Part shown: positions 10,786 to 21,293 of the stretch, one piece after another | Position numbering within the stretch: the first letter of the stretch is position 1 | Layout of the letters: each line of letters opens with the position of its first letter | Assembly (NCBI GenBank): GCA_010015745.1 | Contig: ML978156.1 | Location: 603,635 to 667,634, forward strand | Length of the DNA: 64,000 nucleotides | Reading direction: 5' to 3' | From: Setomelanomma holmii | Taxonomy: Eukaryota; Ascomycota; Dothideomycetes; Pleosporales; Phaeosphaeriaceae | Program-made: the position numbers and the translations under genes | Notes under the pieces: model-generated | Database searches by the model: none | Seen by the model: only the letters and a program-made list of their open reading frames with translations | What the model was told of the DNA's origin: nothing

Positions 10786-12144
10786 CTACTCATCATCGGA
10801 GTCTGCACCTGAACGACCAGCGAGTGGTGTTGTTCCTAGACTGTCCAAGCCCCGCTCGGTGATCAGCCTGCCTCCGTTGACGTCGCTTGAGGGGAGAGCA
10901 GGTAGACCGGCCTTCTGGCGCAGTTTCTCGTACTCTTCGCCTGTCTCCTGAAGCTGCTCTTGGAGGTACTTCTTGCGTTCTTCGATTCTGATCTTGTCAT
11001 CCTTGAGCTCCTGCAGCTTTTGGAGTATGATCTCTTTCCGCTGCTTTTTCGCTTGTATGTCGATAGTCAGACCCTCGAAGATATCATCGAGCTGTGGTAG
11101 CGGTGAGATTCGAGGCGGTGTTTTTGAGCCATCGTCGTCGTCTTCAATCTTCTGGCCATATCTGCCTGCTCGCGCCTGTGCAGCAGCAAAGGCTGCGTTT
11201 CTTTCCTCATCCGAGTCTGCTGAGCCGTCATCGTCTGAGCCCGCTTCCGCAGTGTTGATGAGCTCGGCCATTTCCGCGCGCCGCTTCCGCTGAGCTTCCC
11301 GTTCAGACTTGCGCCCAAGTGATATCTTGCCGTCTTCCACGAAGTCATCAAATCCTTCCGCGATATCCTCATCTTCATGTATGAGCCGTGTCTCGGCATA
11401 TTTCTCCCTGGGTCGCAACGAGATCTCGTTCCTTCTCTGCCGGAACTCATCTTCGCCTTCGTCGTCTGATGCCCATGGCTTGTCTTCGTCATCATCGTGT
11501 GCATTCTCTTGTTGCGCTAAGCGTCGTCTCCTCGCCTTCTTCTCCAAAATCTCAGCGTGTGTAGGTATAGCGGATGACGAGTCTGTAGAAAGTGGAATGG
11601 TTGTGCCAAACTTCGAGGCAATGTCGAGTGCTCGAGTTTCTTCCTCTTCTTCCGCAGATGGCTTTAGGTCTCTCGACGTCGTTGGTGTCGAGTTCCGCAG
11701 CTCTGCGATGTAGTCCTTATTGTACGAGAGCCGCTCCTCGTCTGCTGGGCGCACAGGTTCAGGCACCAGAGATGACCGCGCTCGCAATTGCGCGCTCTTC
11801 TCCAAGGCTATGCGAGTCAAGTTTGCCTTCTTCGGGGTGACTACGGTGGCTGCATCACTGGACTCGTCGCCATCGTTTCCATCTGACTCGCCAGGTCCAA
11901 ACGATATTCGTAGAGAAGATCGCTTCTTAGATTTACCAAATGCTGGGCGCTTTACCACTGCATCGTGAGTTAGCACGGAATGCCTAACGAGGTCAGAACT
12001 GAAGGACAGTGTTTGCGACAACAGGGAATACTGACCTGTGGGTTTCTGCATTGCAGCTTCATTCGGCGAGCTTTCTGCACTCTCTGCAGAATCGTCATAT
12101 GAGCCAACCTTGCGAGCAACCCGCCCCGAGCCCGATCGTTTCAT
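10786..12144 (-). CDS. NTR2: Nineteen-complex-related protein 2 (NTR2) family splicing factor
   Basis: Nuclear protein of the NTR complex, which with Ntr1 and Prp43 dismantles spliceosomes after splicing. Exons 12144-12036 and 11957-10786 give 426 residues. The 78-nt intron has a GTCAGT donor, a GCTAAC branch site and a GCAG acceptor. The family core is the acidic/basic stretch near residues 210-330 (NEISLRPREKYAETRL, then EDEDIAEGFDDFVEDGKI and a basic helix RAEMAELINTAEAG). A coiled coil follows at about 345-395. The ATG at 12144 (MKRSGSG) is preferred because a longer frame would overlap the SmG start. Domain recognition is from memory of the family, so identity is likely but not certain. 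Confidence 0.8.
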   Translation of the reverse strand: MKRSGSGRVARKVGSYDDSAESAESSPNEAAMQKPTGQYSLLSQTLSFSSDLVRHSVLTHDAVVKRPAFGKSKKRSSLRISFGPGESDGNDGDESSDAATVVTPKKANLTRIALEKSAQLRARSSLVPEPVRPADEERLSYNKDYIAELRNSTPTTSRDLKPSAEEEEETRALDIASKFGTTIPLSTDSSSAIPTHAEILEKKARRRRLAQQENAHDDDEDKPWASDDEGEDEFRQRRNEISLRPREKYAETRLIHEDEDIAEGFDDFVEDGKISLGRKSEREAQRKRRAEMAELINTAEAGSDDDGSADSDEERNAAFAAAQARAGRYGQKIEDDDDGSKTPPRISPLPQLDDIFEGLTIDIQAKKQRKEIILQKLQELKDDKIRIEERKKYLQEQLQETGEEYEKLRQKAGLPALPSSDVNGGRLITERGLDSLGTTPLAGRSGADSDDE

Positions 12145-12378
12145 TATGCAAATTTCAGGTGGTTGCGACAATAACTCAGTGGAGGATGTGGAAGAACGCA
12201 AGTTGAACTTCTTAGGCAACTGGCTGGCACGTGCGCCGACTGCCGATTCACGAAAAGCTATCCCACCACGACCGCGGCTATACAGCACCACGCGCCGGAC
12301 CCAAAACCTCTCAACTTCGCCCGCACAGCCCTCCATAGACGCCGTCTCGATCGTACCTCGTAACACATAATCGCCAGC
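12145..12378. promoter_or_regulatory. Shared 234-bp promoter NTR2 / SmG
   Basis: Only 234 bases separate the divergent start codons of two splicing factors, so the promoters must overlap or be shared. No TATA box is obvious. A minus-strand frame stays open through the whole interval, which leaves a longer NTR2 N-terminus formally possible. Confidence 0.6.
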
Positions 12379-12784
12379 ATGCCTCAAGCACAGCCAGAGC
12401 TCAAGAAGGTGAGTACCTCGCGTGAACCAAGAGCACCAGAGCCTAACTTGAAAAAGTACCTAGAGAAGCGCATTCTCGTGCAATTGAACGGCAGCCGCAA
12501 GGTCATGGGTATCTTGCGAGGATATGACGTACGTGGTAGCTTCCCAAGAAGCAAAGGTAGCAGTTCTGACGTAACATAGGTTTACCTCAACATTGTCCTC
12601 GACGATGCGCTAGAAGAGAAGGCCGGCGGCGAGAAGGTCAGGATAGGCATGGTCGTGATCAGAGGAAATGCGGTCGTCATGCTAGAGGTATGCAGACCCA
12701 ATTGTTCGCTAGACAGGAGATTACTGACAGGAAATGCAGGCGCTTGATCGCATCAACCAGGACGTACCTAAGATTGGACGGTAG
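12379..12784 (+). CDS. SMX2: Small nuclear ribonucleoprotein SmG
   Basis: Member of the heptameric Sm ring on U1, U2, U4 and U5 snRNAs. Exons 12379-12408, 12457-12528, 12580-12687 and 12740-12784 encode 84 residues. Sm1 is LEKRILVQLNGSRKVMGIL followed by RGYD. Sm2 is the IRGNAVVMLE segment (family consensus IRGNSI/V). The start QPELKKYLEKR is diagnostic for SmG. All three introns are phase 0 and every exon is a multiple of three. The branch site of intron 1 is CCTAAC. Family length is 75-90 residues, so the model is complete. Confidence 0.95.
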
Positions 12785-13333
12785 AAGGACACGCGACGAT
12801 AGGATGGTGGACTGTGGCTACCGAATTTGTTTTGCAGGGCCAGAAGGAAAAGGAACAATGAACACACGGCGTCTAGGGCGCAACCAGTTCGTGGGTATGG
12901 CTCTCCTGCCACTCGCCAGGCATATGTCACAAACCTCTCACGACATCTGAGTTGACATCATCTCTCAAATAGGCCAAACTACCCACGTGAGATACCACGC
13001 AGTCACTTTTGGTTGGGTACAAGCACTTTTCGAGTGCATAAAAGTACAATAGAGAGAGGACTCGAAGGCCATTCGAGACGAGTGCAAATTCATACTCGAA
13101 ACTACTCAAGAAGCGTCCTATCATCATGAATTTTAATCCGACGTCTTAATGCGTGGACTTTTCAAGTCCTTCAACTGACTTGTTTAGCAGGTGTTTTTAG
13201 GCACGAAAATTTAGCACTCTCATAAAGCATAGAATCAGGCACACAGGATGAGCTCCTTTCCGGATCCATCTGATCTTACACGCAGAGCGACCTCCAAGAT
13301 CCAAGAACTATGTTTCTCCCCTACTACATACGA
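12785..13333. other. Convergent intergenic region SmG / APH-like kinase
   Basis: About 550 bases between facing genes. Short open frames on either strand show no recognisable motif. I see no repeat or RNA gene. Confidence 0.5.
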
Positions 13334-14599
13334 CTATAACTTCACCTTATCCTTGTGTCCCCTCTTATACTCGTCCACCAAATCCCACGCAATCTCCGCA
13401 TACGGCTTCATCATCTGCCCATACGTCTTGGCCTGCGTACTACTCGCCTGTCTCAACGCATACCTCGCCGCAATACCCTGCATAATAATCGCGCTCCTGT
13501 ACGTACTAAACGCATCGCCCCACGTGAAGTCCGGCCGCGGATCCCACCCCGCGACTTCCGAGTACCACTGAATCAGCTGGTCGCGCGTCGGCAGCCCGGG
13601 CGTCGCGCCAGGTTGAAAGCCCGTATGTGCGCGCCCGATGGATTGGGCTTTTGAGCTCGAGGCGGTCAGGTAGGGCGCGAGGAGGTTGTTGATGTCCGAG
13701 AGGGGGTGGCCGATTGTGCTCATTTCCCAGTCTAGAATGCCGATTACGCGGGGCTCGGTTTTGTGGAAGACAACGTTGTCGATTTTATAGTCGCCGTGCA
13801 CGAAAGTCGCGCGGTCTTGGGGTTGTGTGGAGCTGTCGCTGAAGAAGGCGACCATGTCGTCTTGGTGCGGGATCTTGCCGACGGGGACGCCGGTTTCGGC
13901 GTCTTTGGCGGCGGCTTGCGATTTGGAGATTGTGTTGAAGGTCGCGATTTGGCGGTTGTAGAAGCCCGAGGGCTTGCCGTAGGAGGAGAGGTTGACGGAG
14001 GCGGGCGAGACACGGTGGAATCTTGCGAGGGTGGTAATGGCAGAGTGCCACCTGTTGGATGTCAGTATGAACACAGGAGATGCGGGTGATGCTGGGTGAG
14101 TGTACATCTTCGTGCGCTCCTCGGGCGTTACGTCTGGGATTGCTGGGTCCTCGAAGATGCGGCCGTCGAGGAACTCCATGATGTAGAAGTCGGTGCCAAT
14201 GACTTTCTCATCTTGACATAAGCAGTACGCTTTTGGAACGGGGACATCGGTCTTCTCGAGGGCGTGGATGATTCGGTATTCGCGATCGACCTTGTGCGCC
14301 GTCTTGAGGGTGTTAGTGTGAAGTTTCATAATCGGCTCCAGGAGTATGTACTTTTGAGAGAAGCTGGCCCGGAGGCTTCTTCCTCATAACATATTTCTTC
14401 CCATTCTTATCCGTCAATTGGTACGTCGGATTGCTCTGTCCATATCCAAACTGCGATCCGATCAGTACTCAGAGTCTAACTTTCCAGGGCGACGACGTAC
14501 CTGCTTGACGTCGAGCGGCACTTGTATATCAGGAACATTTGCAGCGACATAGCGCTCCAACGAGGCTACATCAATTGGTTGTCGCACTTGTCCGGCCAT
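13334..14599 (-). CDS. APH-fold phosphotransferase, ACAD10-like
   Basis: Aminoglycoside-phosphotransferase-fold kinase resembling the kinase half of ACAD10/ACAD11, proteins linked to 4-hydroxyacid and fatty acid catabolism. Exons 14599-14501, 14450-14352, 14302-14106 and 14051-13334 give 370 residues. The nucleotide-binding lobe includes KYVMRKKPPGQLLSK. The catalytic loop is HGDYKIDN (H217, D219, N224) and the metal-binding aspartate is in GILDWE (D239). Introns 2 and 3 are placed where the family reads SK-TAHKVDREYRI and TKM-WHSAITTL. The 54-nt third intron has no stop and is a multiple of three. The C-terminus is VKL, close to but not a consensus peroxisomal signal. The in vivo substrate is unknown. 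Confidence 0.85.
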
Positions 14600-15705
14600 G
14601 TTTGGACTTGCAGAAGACTGCGCATGGTGCGAATGCGGAACATGATGTAGCGTGGTGGATGAGCATTTGCGGAGATGCCGAGGCAATGCGGCGGAAGTGC
14701 ATTTGGAGATCGCTCTGCCGAACGAGTCAAGTAACCGTGATTGAGATTCCCTGTGAAGCCAGGCACCACTCGGACTTTCTGCTCGACTCTTGTGACTTGC
14801 CCGGTCTTCCACGTATCAAGCTAATATCTGCTTCGTCATTGTCTTGATTCAAGCATAACTTGACCAGGGCTTATTGCGTGTGCGTCAGTCGGAGTTACTC
14901 CTCGCAGAATTGACCATTACAATTCCTCTTATTTTAACACCGATGAGGCCTCCCGTGCATTTCTTCGCACGCACCTCCTGTCTGTCTTGTAGACAGTGCA
15001 GTGTTTCTAGCTGCACCCGATCGATCTACCAAAGATCGGATACCTCTCGTGTGCACGTGAGAACGCGTTCGTCATCCCGCTCATGCAGGGTTCAACGTGG
15101 GTCGTGTTTGTTATGCGCCCTGTTGCACTGGAGACAACAACGGCAACACTGCTGCCTCTCTAGGACGTAAGGTCTACAGTACTGAATGAGCGGTACAGCT
15201 GCTATTTCGCTGTAACACACTGTGTCGCATTGAGACGCTGTGGCTTCCAACGTGCGATATGGATTGGATAGATAAGAGAAGTGTCTCGCATCTGGATTAC
15301 TGGCCCCGAGCGTTCGTTGAGATGAGTGCAAGGGCGGTGGTTCATACCATACCTCCCAGTTGGTGTTACTCAGGGTACAAACGGTCACTAAGGGCCCGTG
15401 TACCTTTCCCGCACTACCACGCGAACTACGAGCTTGTGCCGACCATGGCGTTAGTGAAGTTAAGGTTCATCGGCAAAAGCAATATGTTGAGTTCGGTGAA
15501 GTAGGGGTAAGGAGGTAAACAGATACGAAGTGGAGTGAACCTGATCGACTGAAGCTGATTGGTAGCGCGCTTGTTCGGCTCCTGGGCTAAATAATCGTCG
15601 ACACCCTGGTCATAACATCGCAAGCACAACAAGAACTGCCTTCCCTGTTACAACGACCGTCCTTGTATCACGGTGCTGTTACAGAGCAGCAGGCATCCGG
15701 TCGCT
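14600..15705. other. Divergent intergenic region, 1.1 kb
   Basis: Upstream of both the APH-like kinase and the CLIP-170-like gene. It contains several short contradictory open frames without motifs. No RNA gene, repeat or clear promoter element was identified. Confidence 0.45.
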
Positions 15706-18141
15706 ATGGCCTTCCAAACACCACGGCGCCTTGGTCCGCCTAGGCCTTTGTTGAAGGTACGCTTGATGCCCGACATCACACACCTATGGACGCCCGCTCA
15801 TGTATACCTTCTAGGCCGCTGAGTCGTCGCCCAATCTCTCCCTCGCCGCAAGCACAGCATTCCAGAGGAAAGCGTCCCTCAACGCCTTGGTGGGAGGCGC
15901 GTCCCCGCCCGCTAGCAGAATGGGCGCAGATGGTCAGGACATTGGCATTGGTGACATCGTCGATGTGCCCGGTGGCATGCACGGTGTCGTGAAGTTTATC
16001 GGTGCCGTTTCCAACAAGAAAGGCGTATTTGCTGGCGTCGAGCTGAGCAGAGAGTATGCGTCGCGCGGAAAGAACGACGGCGAGGTCGACGGGTGGGTCA
16101 TACATGATGCCGTTGGTGGTGCGCATACTGACAACAGTACAGAAAACAGTACTTCAGAACCTCGGTGCCCGGCTCAGGCATATTCCTCCCTGTGCATCGT
16201 GCGCAAAAGCGCTCATCAGCGACATCAGACGACTTCCCTCCCACTCCCACGACTCCGTCCTATAACAACTTCAGTCTGTCGACAACCACCAAACCACACT
16301 TTAGCCCCGATCCCCCGTCGATACCCAAGTTCTCACAGTCCGTCGGCCCTGGAGCTCGAGCGCCTAGTCCGCAATTCAAGTCAAAAGGTCGGCCGTCGCT
16401 ACCACGACCAGAATCGCCACTCCGCAAGCCCAACTTGACTGCCACACCGGCTCGCAATGGCGGCCTCACACCATCTGGCTTCTCCAAGAGCGCAATCGGC
16501 GCGCCGCCAAGATTCGCAAGTCCAGCGCCGCCGAGAGCGCCGCCTGGACTACAGAAGCCACGCACGCCCGGCCCACCACGGCCATACTCGAGAAACAATT
16601 CACGTCTGGGACAGCATGACACGATCGAAGAAGATAGCGAGATAACACCCACTGGTGCACAGCGCACGAGCAATGACTCCATGGCAAGCTACAAAGGTCG
16701 CCGGCCAGGGTCCAGGATGGGATCCAACCAGGGTGACGAGGTCCAACGGCTCCAGAAGCTACTTGAAGAGCGCGACAGGCAGCTGAAAGAACAGGCCAAC
16801 TCTCTTGGTGAGATGGAAGCAAGCTTGTCGGAAATACAGAACCTGATTCCCGATGATGGCATGGACATGGGATCATCGCATGGCGGGGAGACGAACGACG
16901 TCACGCAGCTACGGTCCCTTCTCCGAGAGAAGAACGACAAGATTGCGATGCTCACATCCGAATTCGATGCACATCGTGCAGACTTCCGTAGTACTATCGA
17001 TACCCTGGAGATGGCCAGCACGGAGACTGAGCGAGTGTATGAGAAGAAGGTGGAGGAACTGCAAGAAGAGCTGCGCGAGTACCAGTCACGGAGTGAAGAC
17101 GTCGAGACAGTGGCTATGCAGCTCAAGCAACTTGAAGAGCTTGTGCAAGAGCTCGAAGAAGGCCTCGAGGATGCGCGAAGAGGCGAGGCAGAAGCACGTG
17201 GCGAAGTCGAGTTCCTCAGAGGTGAGGTGGAGCGTGGCCGATCCGAGCTTCGACGCGAACGGGAGAAGGCTGTCGCTGCTTTGAAAGGTGCGAACACAAT
17301 GGTTGACGGCCCACACCCACCTGGACAGAGAGAGGTCGAACAGCGCGACGACGAGATTCGAGGGCTCAAAGCTATCATCCATTCACTAAGCTCTGGCGGA
17401 ATAGAGGATCACGGCCGCTCGCCCTTGTCACGACAAGGCTCGTCAGCCAACTCCGACGAGCTTCGAACAGCACAAGCGACTACCGAACGCTTGGAGCGCG
17501 AGAAAGAAGAATTGCGAGGCCTCGTTGAGCGCAAGGCTTTCCGTGAAGAAGAGCTTGAGCGCGAGCTAGAGAAGCTCAGGAGTCAGCTGGGAGTGGCTGA
17601 GCAACGCGAGAGTGTCATCAGCAACGGCTTGTCCGAGCATACCGCAACACAAGAGAAGCGCACGTCGGCACGCGACTCAAAAGGAACTGTTGTAAATTGG
17701 AGAGATACTCCCCAACGCCATGATCTCGCTTCAGCCCCCCTAGAGGCCATGCTAGAATCTGATGGGCGCTCTTCGGCCAACAGCAGCGTCCTCTGGTGCG
17801 AGATCTGCGAGACTGGGGGCCATGATATTCTGAACTGTTCTGCTATGGGCGGCGATGCCGCGCCAAAGGAGAATGGTGTTCGGAACGGCAAAGACGTCGT
17901 CATAGAAGGGCTGCGAAATCTTTCTGTCTCCTCTGACCGATCTCGACCGTCGGTCTTGAGTCCTACAAAACCGCCAGGCAACGCTCCAACAGCCCCTCTG
18001 CCTATTCCATCCTTCAATAACACTAACTCGTCTCTGGTACCTCCCAAGGGCGCCGCGGTAGCTGACCCGGACAAGTGGTGCGCGCTTTGCGAGAGCGAAG
18101 GTCATGATGTGACGGCCTGTCCGAATGAAGATGCATTCTAG
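15706..18141 (+). CDS. CAP-Gly microtubule plus-end protein, CLIP-170/Tip1/Bik1-like
   Basis: Cytoplasmic linker that tracks growing microtubule ends. Exons 15706-15756, 15815-16092 and 16143-18141 encode 775 residues. The CAP-Gly domain (about residues 60-130) starts IGDIVDVPGGMHGVVKF and continues FAGVELS and, after splicing, YFRTSVPGSGIFLPV. A Ser/Pro-rich linker follows, then a long coiled coil (about 310-610). Two CCHC-like zinc knuckles at the C-terminus (WCEIC near 660, WCALC near 754) match the metal-binding motifs with which CLIP-170 binds dynactin. The first exon is supported because the frame continues into a Leu/Ala-rich segment ending AFQRKASLNAL, which I recall from fungal homologues. 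No further intron is needed. Confidence 0.88.
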
Positions 18142-18471
18142 GAGTCTGTCAAGGGAAAGGCGTCGTTCTGCAAATGATATCCCATGATCGTTCACGTATC
18201 TGCTTATAGCAATAATCCTATTCTTAATATCATATTCAACACTTCACACTAATTAACTTGAACGTGAATTACCAGAATGAAAACAACAAAACTTTTCAGC
18301 CTTGTATCTGAAGATGGAATGTGCCCAGGCGAAGTGCAATGGCGTGGTTGGGCACTTTGTTGTGAGGAGACGCGTGATTGGCCGCACGCTCGTGGAGCTG
18401 TCTCCGTCTCCACGACCCTCGACTCCATCAAACCTGCCGTCTCCAAACCTTGATCATCATCTACCAATGCC
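18142..18471. other. Intergenic region CLIP-170-like / ALG12
   Basis: Some 330 bases between two genes on the same strand, holding a 3' region and the ALG12 promoter. AT-rich near 18200-18300. No other feature seen. Confidence 0.5.
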
Positions 18472-20286
18472 ATGCCGATTCCAACATGGCCTTTCTATGC
18501 CCTCATACCTGCAGTCACCTTACTCCACTTGTTTGTCTCACCGTACACCAAGGTTGAGGAATCGTTCAACATCCAGGCCATCCACGACATTCTAGTCCAC
18601 GGCGTGCCAACAAACAATGTCGACCAGTTCTTGACTGCGAACTATGACCACATTTCTTTTCCGGGAAGTGTCCCGAGGACGTTTGCGGGCGCTTTGGTGC
18701 TGAGCGGGCTGTCGAGGCCGTACTTGCTACTTGTTAATAATGGCGAGCAAATGCAACTACTCGGTAAGCAATTTTTGAGCTGAGCGAATTTGTGCATCGA
18801 CGAACTGACGAGGTCCAAACAGTGAGAGGTGTGCTTGGTCTTCTTAATGCAGCTGCATTGATCGCGTTTGGCAGAAGCGTGCAAAGAGCTTTTGGAACAA
18901 GTGCGGGAATATGGTTCGCGTTGTTCCAGGCAAGCCAGTTCCATATCATGTACTATGCTTCACGTACACTACCAAACATGTTTGCGTTGATTTTCAGTAA
19001 GTGTGTTATTGTGACCGTGAACGCGGCAATGCTTACGGGATATAGGTAATCTTGCTCTGCGAAGCTTGCTCAATGGCGTTACTCTGCCTTGGAACGGAGC
19101 TAAAAGCTATCGCTTGAGCCTTTATCTACTCACCACTGCTGGCATCGTTTTCAGATCTGAGCTCGCTATCCTTGTTGGAACAATCACGATTTACCTTTTC
19201 GTCACACGGCGAATCACGATCACGGGCGTCATCATACCAGCTGGACTGGGTGGCGTCATCATCGGACTTTTCTGCACCGTGCCTCTGGACTCTTTCTTCT
19301 GGCAGTCATTTCCATTGTGGCCCGAATGGACAGCCTTTTACTACAATACCATTCAAGGTCACTCGGCAGATTGGGGTGTGTCACCCTGGCATTACTATTA
19401 CGCCAACGCGTTGCCGCGACTCCTGCTTAATCCTGCGACATATGCACTATGCATCCCGGTCGCTCTTCTGAACGCATCTACCCGGAAGCAGAGCCTCGAT
19501 CTACTTGTGCCACTGCTGAGTTTCGTTGGCGTATACAGCTTTCTCCCACACAAAGAATGGCGCTTCATCATCTACATTATACCTGGTTTGACAGGCATAG
19601 CCGCAGCCGGAGCGTCGTGGATCTGGAATCGAAGGGCCAAATCTGTTGTGTACGCCGCTTTGAGTCTCGCTCTAGTCGCCTCCATGCTACTCTCATTCGC
19701 GGCGTCCACAACGATTCTCGCTCTGTCTAGCTTGAACTACCCCGGCGGCGCAGCCCTCGACATACTGCATCATGGGATCGAGCATCCACAAAAGCCACAT
19801 CTGAATGTGTACTTCGACAATCTAGCGTGCCAGACAGGTGTCACGCGCTTCCTCGAGTCTCACAGCAGTCCACAAACGGTAGTCGATGTCTTAGAAGCAC
19901 AAGACACGCTTTCCAGGAAGGCGTGGTCATATGACAAGACTGAAGACCCGTCTGCCCTTCTCGATCCCATTTTCTGGGCCAAGTTCGACTATGTGCTTGC
20001 TGAGAGACCAGAAAAGGTCATTGGGAGTTGGGCTGTCGCACATGTGGTGTATGGCTTTGGTGGTGTGCGTCTACTGAAGCCAGGTCAGACGAGCGGCTCG
20101 CCGGTCGAGCCCGTGTACCATGGTGCCACGCAAGCTCATGTTCGAGGTGACTGGACCGAGAAGGTAGCAGAGGCGTGGAAGGCGCTGGAAGTGATGTTCA
20201 GACAGGGGCTCTTGAGAGGATATTGGGCCGAGGTCAAGATGGAACCGAAGATTCGCATCCTTGTGAATCAGCATCCCATCATATGA
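18472..20286 (+). CDS. ALG12: Dol-P-Man:Man7GlcNAc2-PP-Dol alpha-1,6-mannosyltransferase Alg12
   Basis: GT22-family enzyme of the ER lumen that adds the eighth mannose to the lipid-linked oligosaccharide used for N-glycosylation. Exons 18472-18763, 18823-18996 and 19046-20286 give 568 residues with many membrane segments. The N-terminal YTKVEESFNIQAIHDIL block carries the acidic catalytic motif of the family, FPGSVPRTF follows, and the lumenal loop contains HKEWRFIIYIIP. These match Alg12 better than Gpi10, Smp3 or Alg9. Introns are phase 1 and restore VRGVLG and SNLALRSLLNG across the joins. Length agrees with fungal Alg12 (about 550-650). Confidence 0.92.
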
Positions 20287-21293
20287 TCTACACATTGGTC
20301 CCGGACAAATAAATAATGGTCTGAAGAGGACTCTGCCGCAGGCCTACCACCTGGAACATACCCGTTGGAAATGGCTGCGGGCATTACAGACCGGATGAGA
20401 TGGCCTTGCGACACTTTTGACAGCATCTATGTACCTGCACAATTTCTCCGAGGTAGCAAGAAGAAACATAACAAAGCTTCATTATCGATAGCGAGGCCAT
20501 GGTTGATCTGGAGGTGTGGTTTCAGGTCAATAGCCCGTTTTGCTTGCCCTTGCGCAAGCGCCACCGTCTCATTGGGCACATGGCAACCAAATCAGGCTAA
20601 GTAGCCTCCACTCTGCTGACAGAGGCTGTATCACAACTGAATACAGCCATCTCGCTCCCGCTCCTGACAATCAGCCCCATCGAATCATCCTCTCCCACAA
20701 TCGTATCGTCAACCCCATCGCGTTTCAACGTCGCGGCTACTGCCAACCACCCACCGCTCTCGCATGACCTTAGGCGCAAATCGTCTCAACCACGTACCCC
20801 AGCACATTCCCGCAATCCCACTCTGTTTCCCGTTTCACGCGCCACAGTCGAGCCCTCCGTCCCAATGTCCTTGAAACAGTCCCCATCTAGTCAAACGTCC
20901 ACATATGCACTTCCTTGTGCGACAGGCCCTGTCCAGCGGCTCTTAGACCCGCATGAGGCCATCTGTATGGCTGCTGCATGTTTCCCTCGATTTAGCCCAG
21001 AAATAAGTCTTTGTTCCTGATCGTCTCCTGCGCGTGGTCTGGTTGTTTGAAACGAGGCTTAACGGGCGGGAATGGGTTATCGGCCGCTCGTTCTAGATGT
21101 GCAACAGGGTCATGCGACGCGTAGACGGGCGTGGAGAGGAGGTAGTATATATGCAGGTCGGGACCCTGATGGCCGCTTTTGCTTGAGTACGCTTCTGCCG
21201 TTGTAGCTCATCGATTTCTGATTCTTTTCGTTTCGCGCGTCTAGTACGCAGCCTGTCCTTCCGGTTCTTTTCTCCGCTTTTTGCGTCTTGACG
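20287..21293. other. Intergenic region ALG12 / GH16
   Basis: About 1 kb upstream of the GH16 gene. Short open frames lack motifs and contradict each other. The GH16 promoter lies at its right end. Confidence 0.45.
21146..21152 (+). promoter_or_regulatory. TATA-like box upstream of GH16 gene
   Basis: A TATATAT run lies about 145 bases before the GH16 start codon, followed by a pyrimidine-rich leader from about 21190. The spacing would suit a TATA element with a leader of roughly 100 bases. Confidence 0.4.

Noticed and set aside
12145..12387. N-terminal extension of NTR2
   Set aside because: It would run across the shared promoter and overlap the SmG start codon; the ATG at 12144 is more plausible.
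13744..14089. Open frames on both strands over the APH-like kinase exon 4
   Set aside because: Pro/Ser/Arg-rich or Gly/Val-rich shadows produced by the high GC of the kinase exon.
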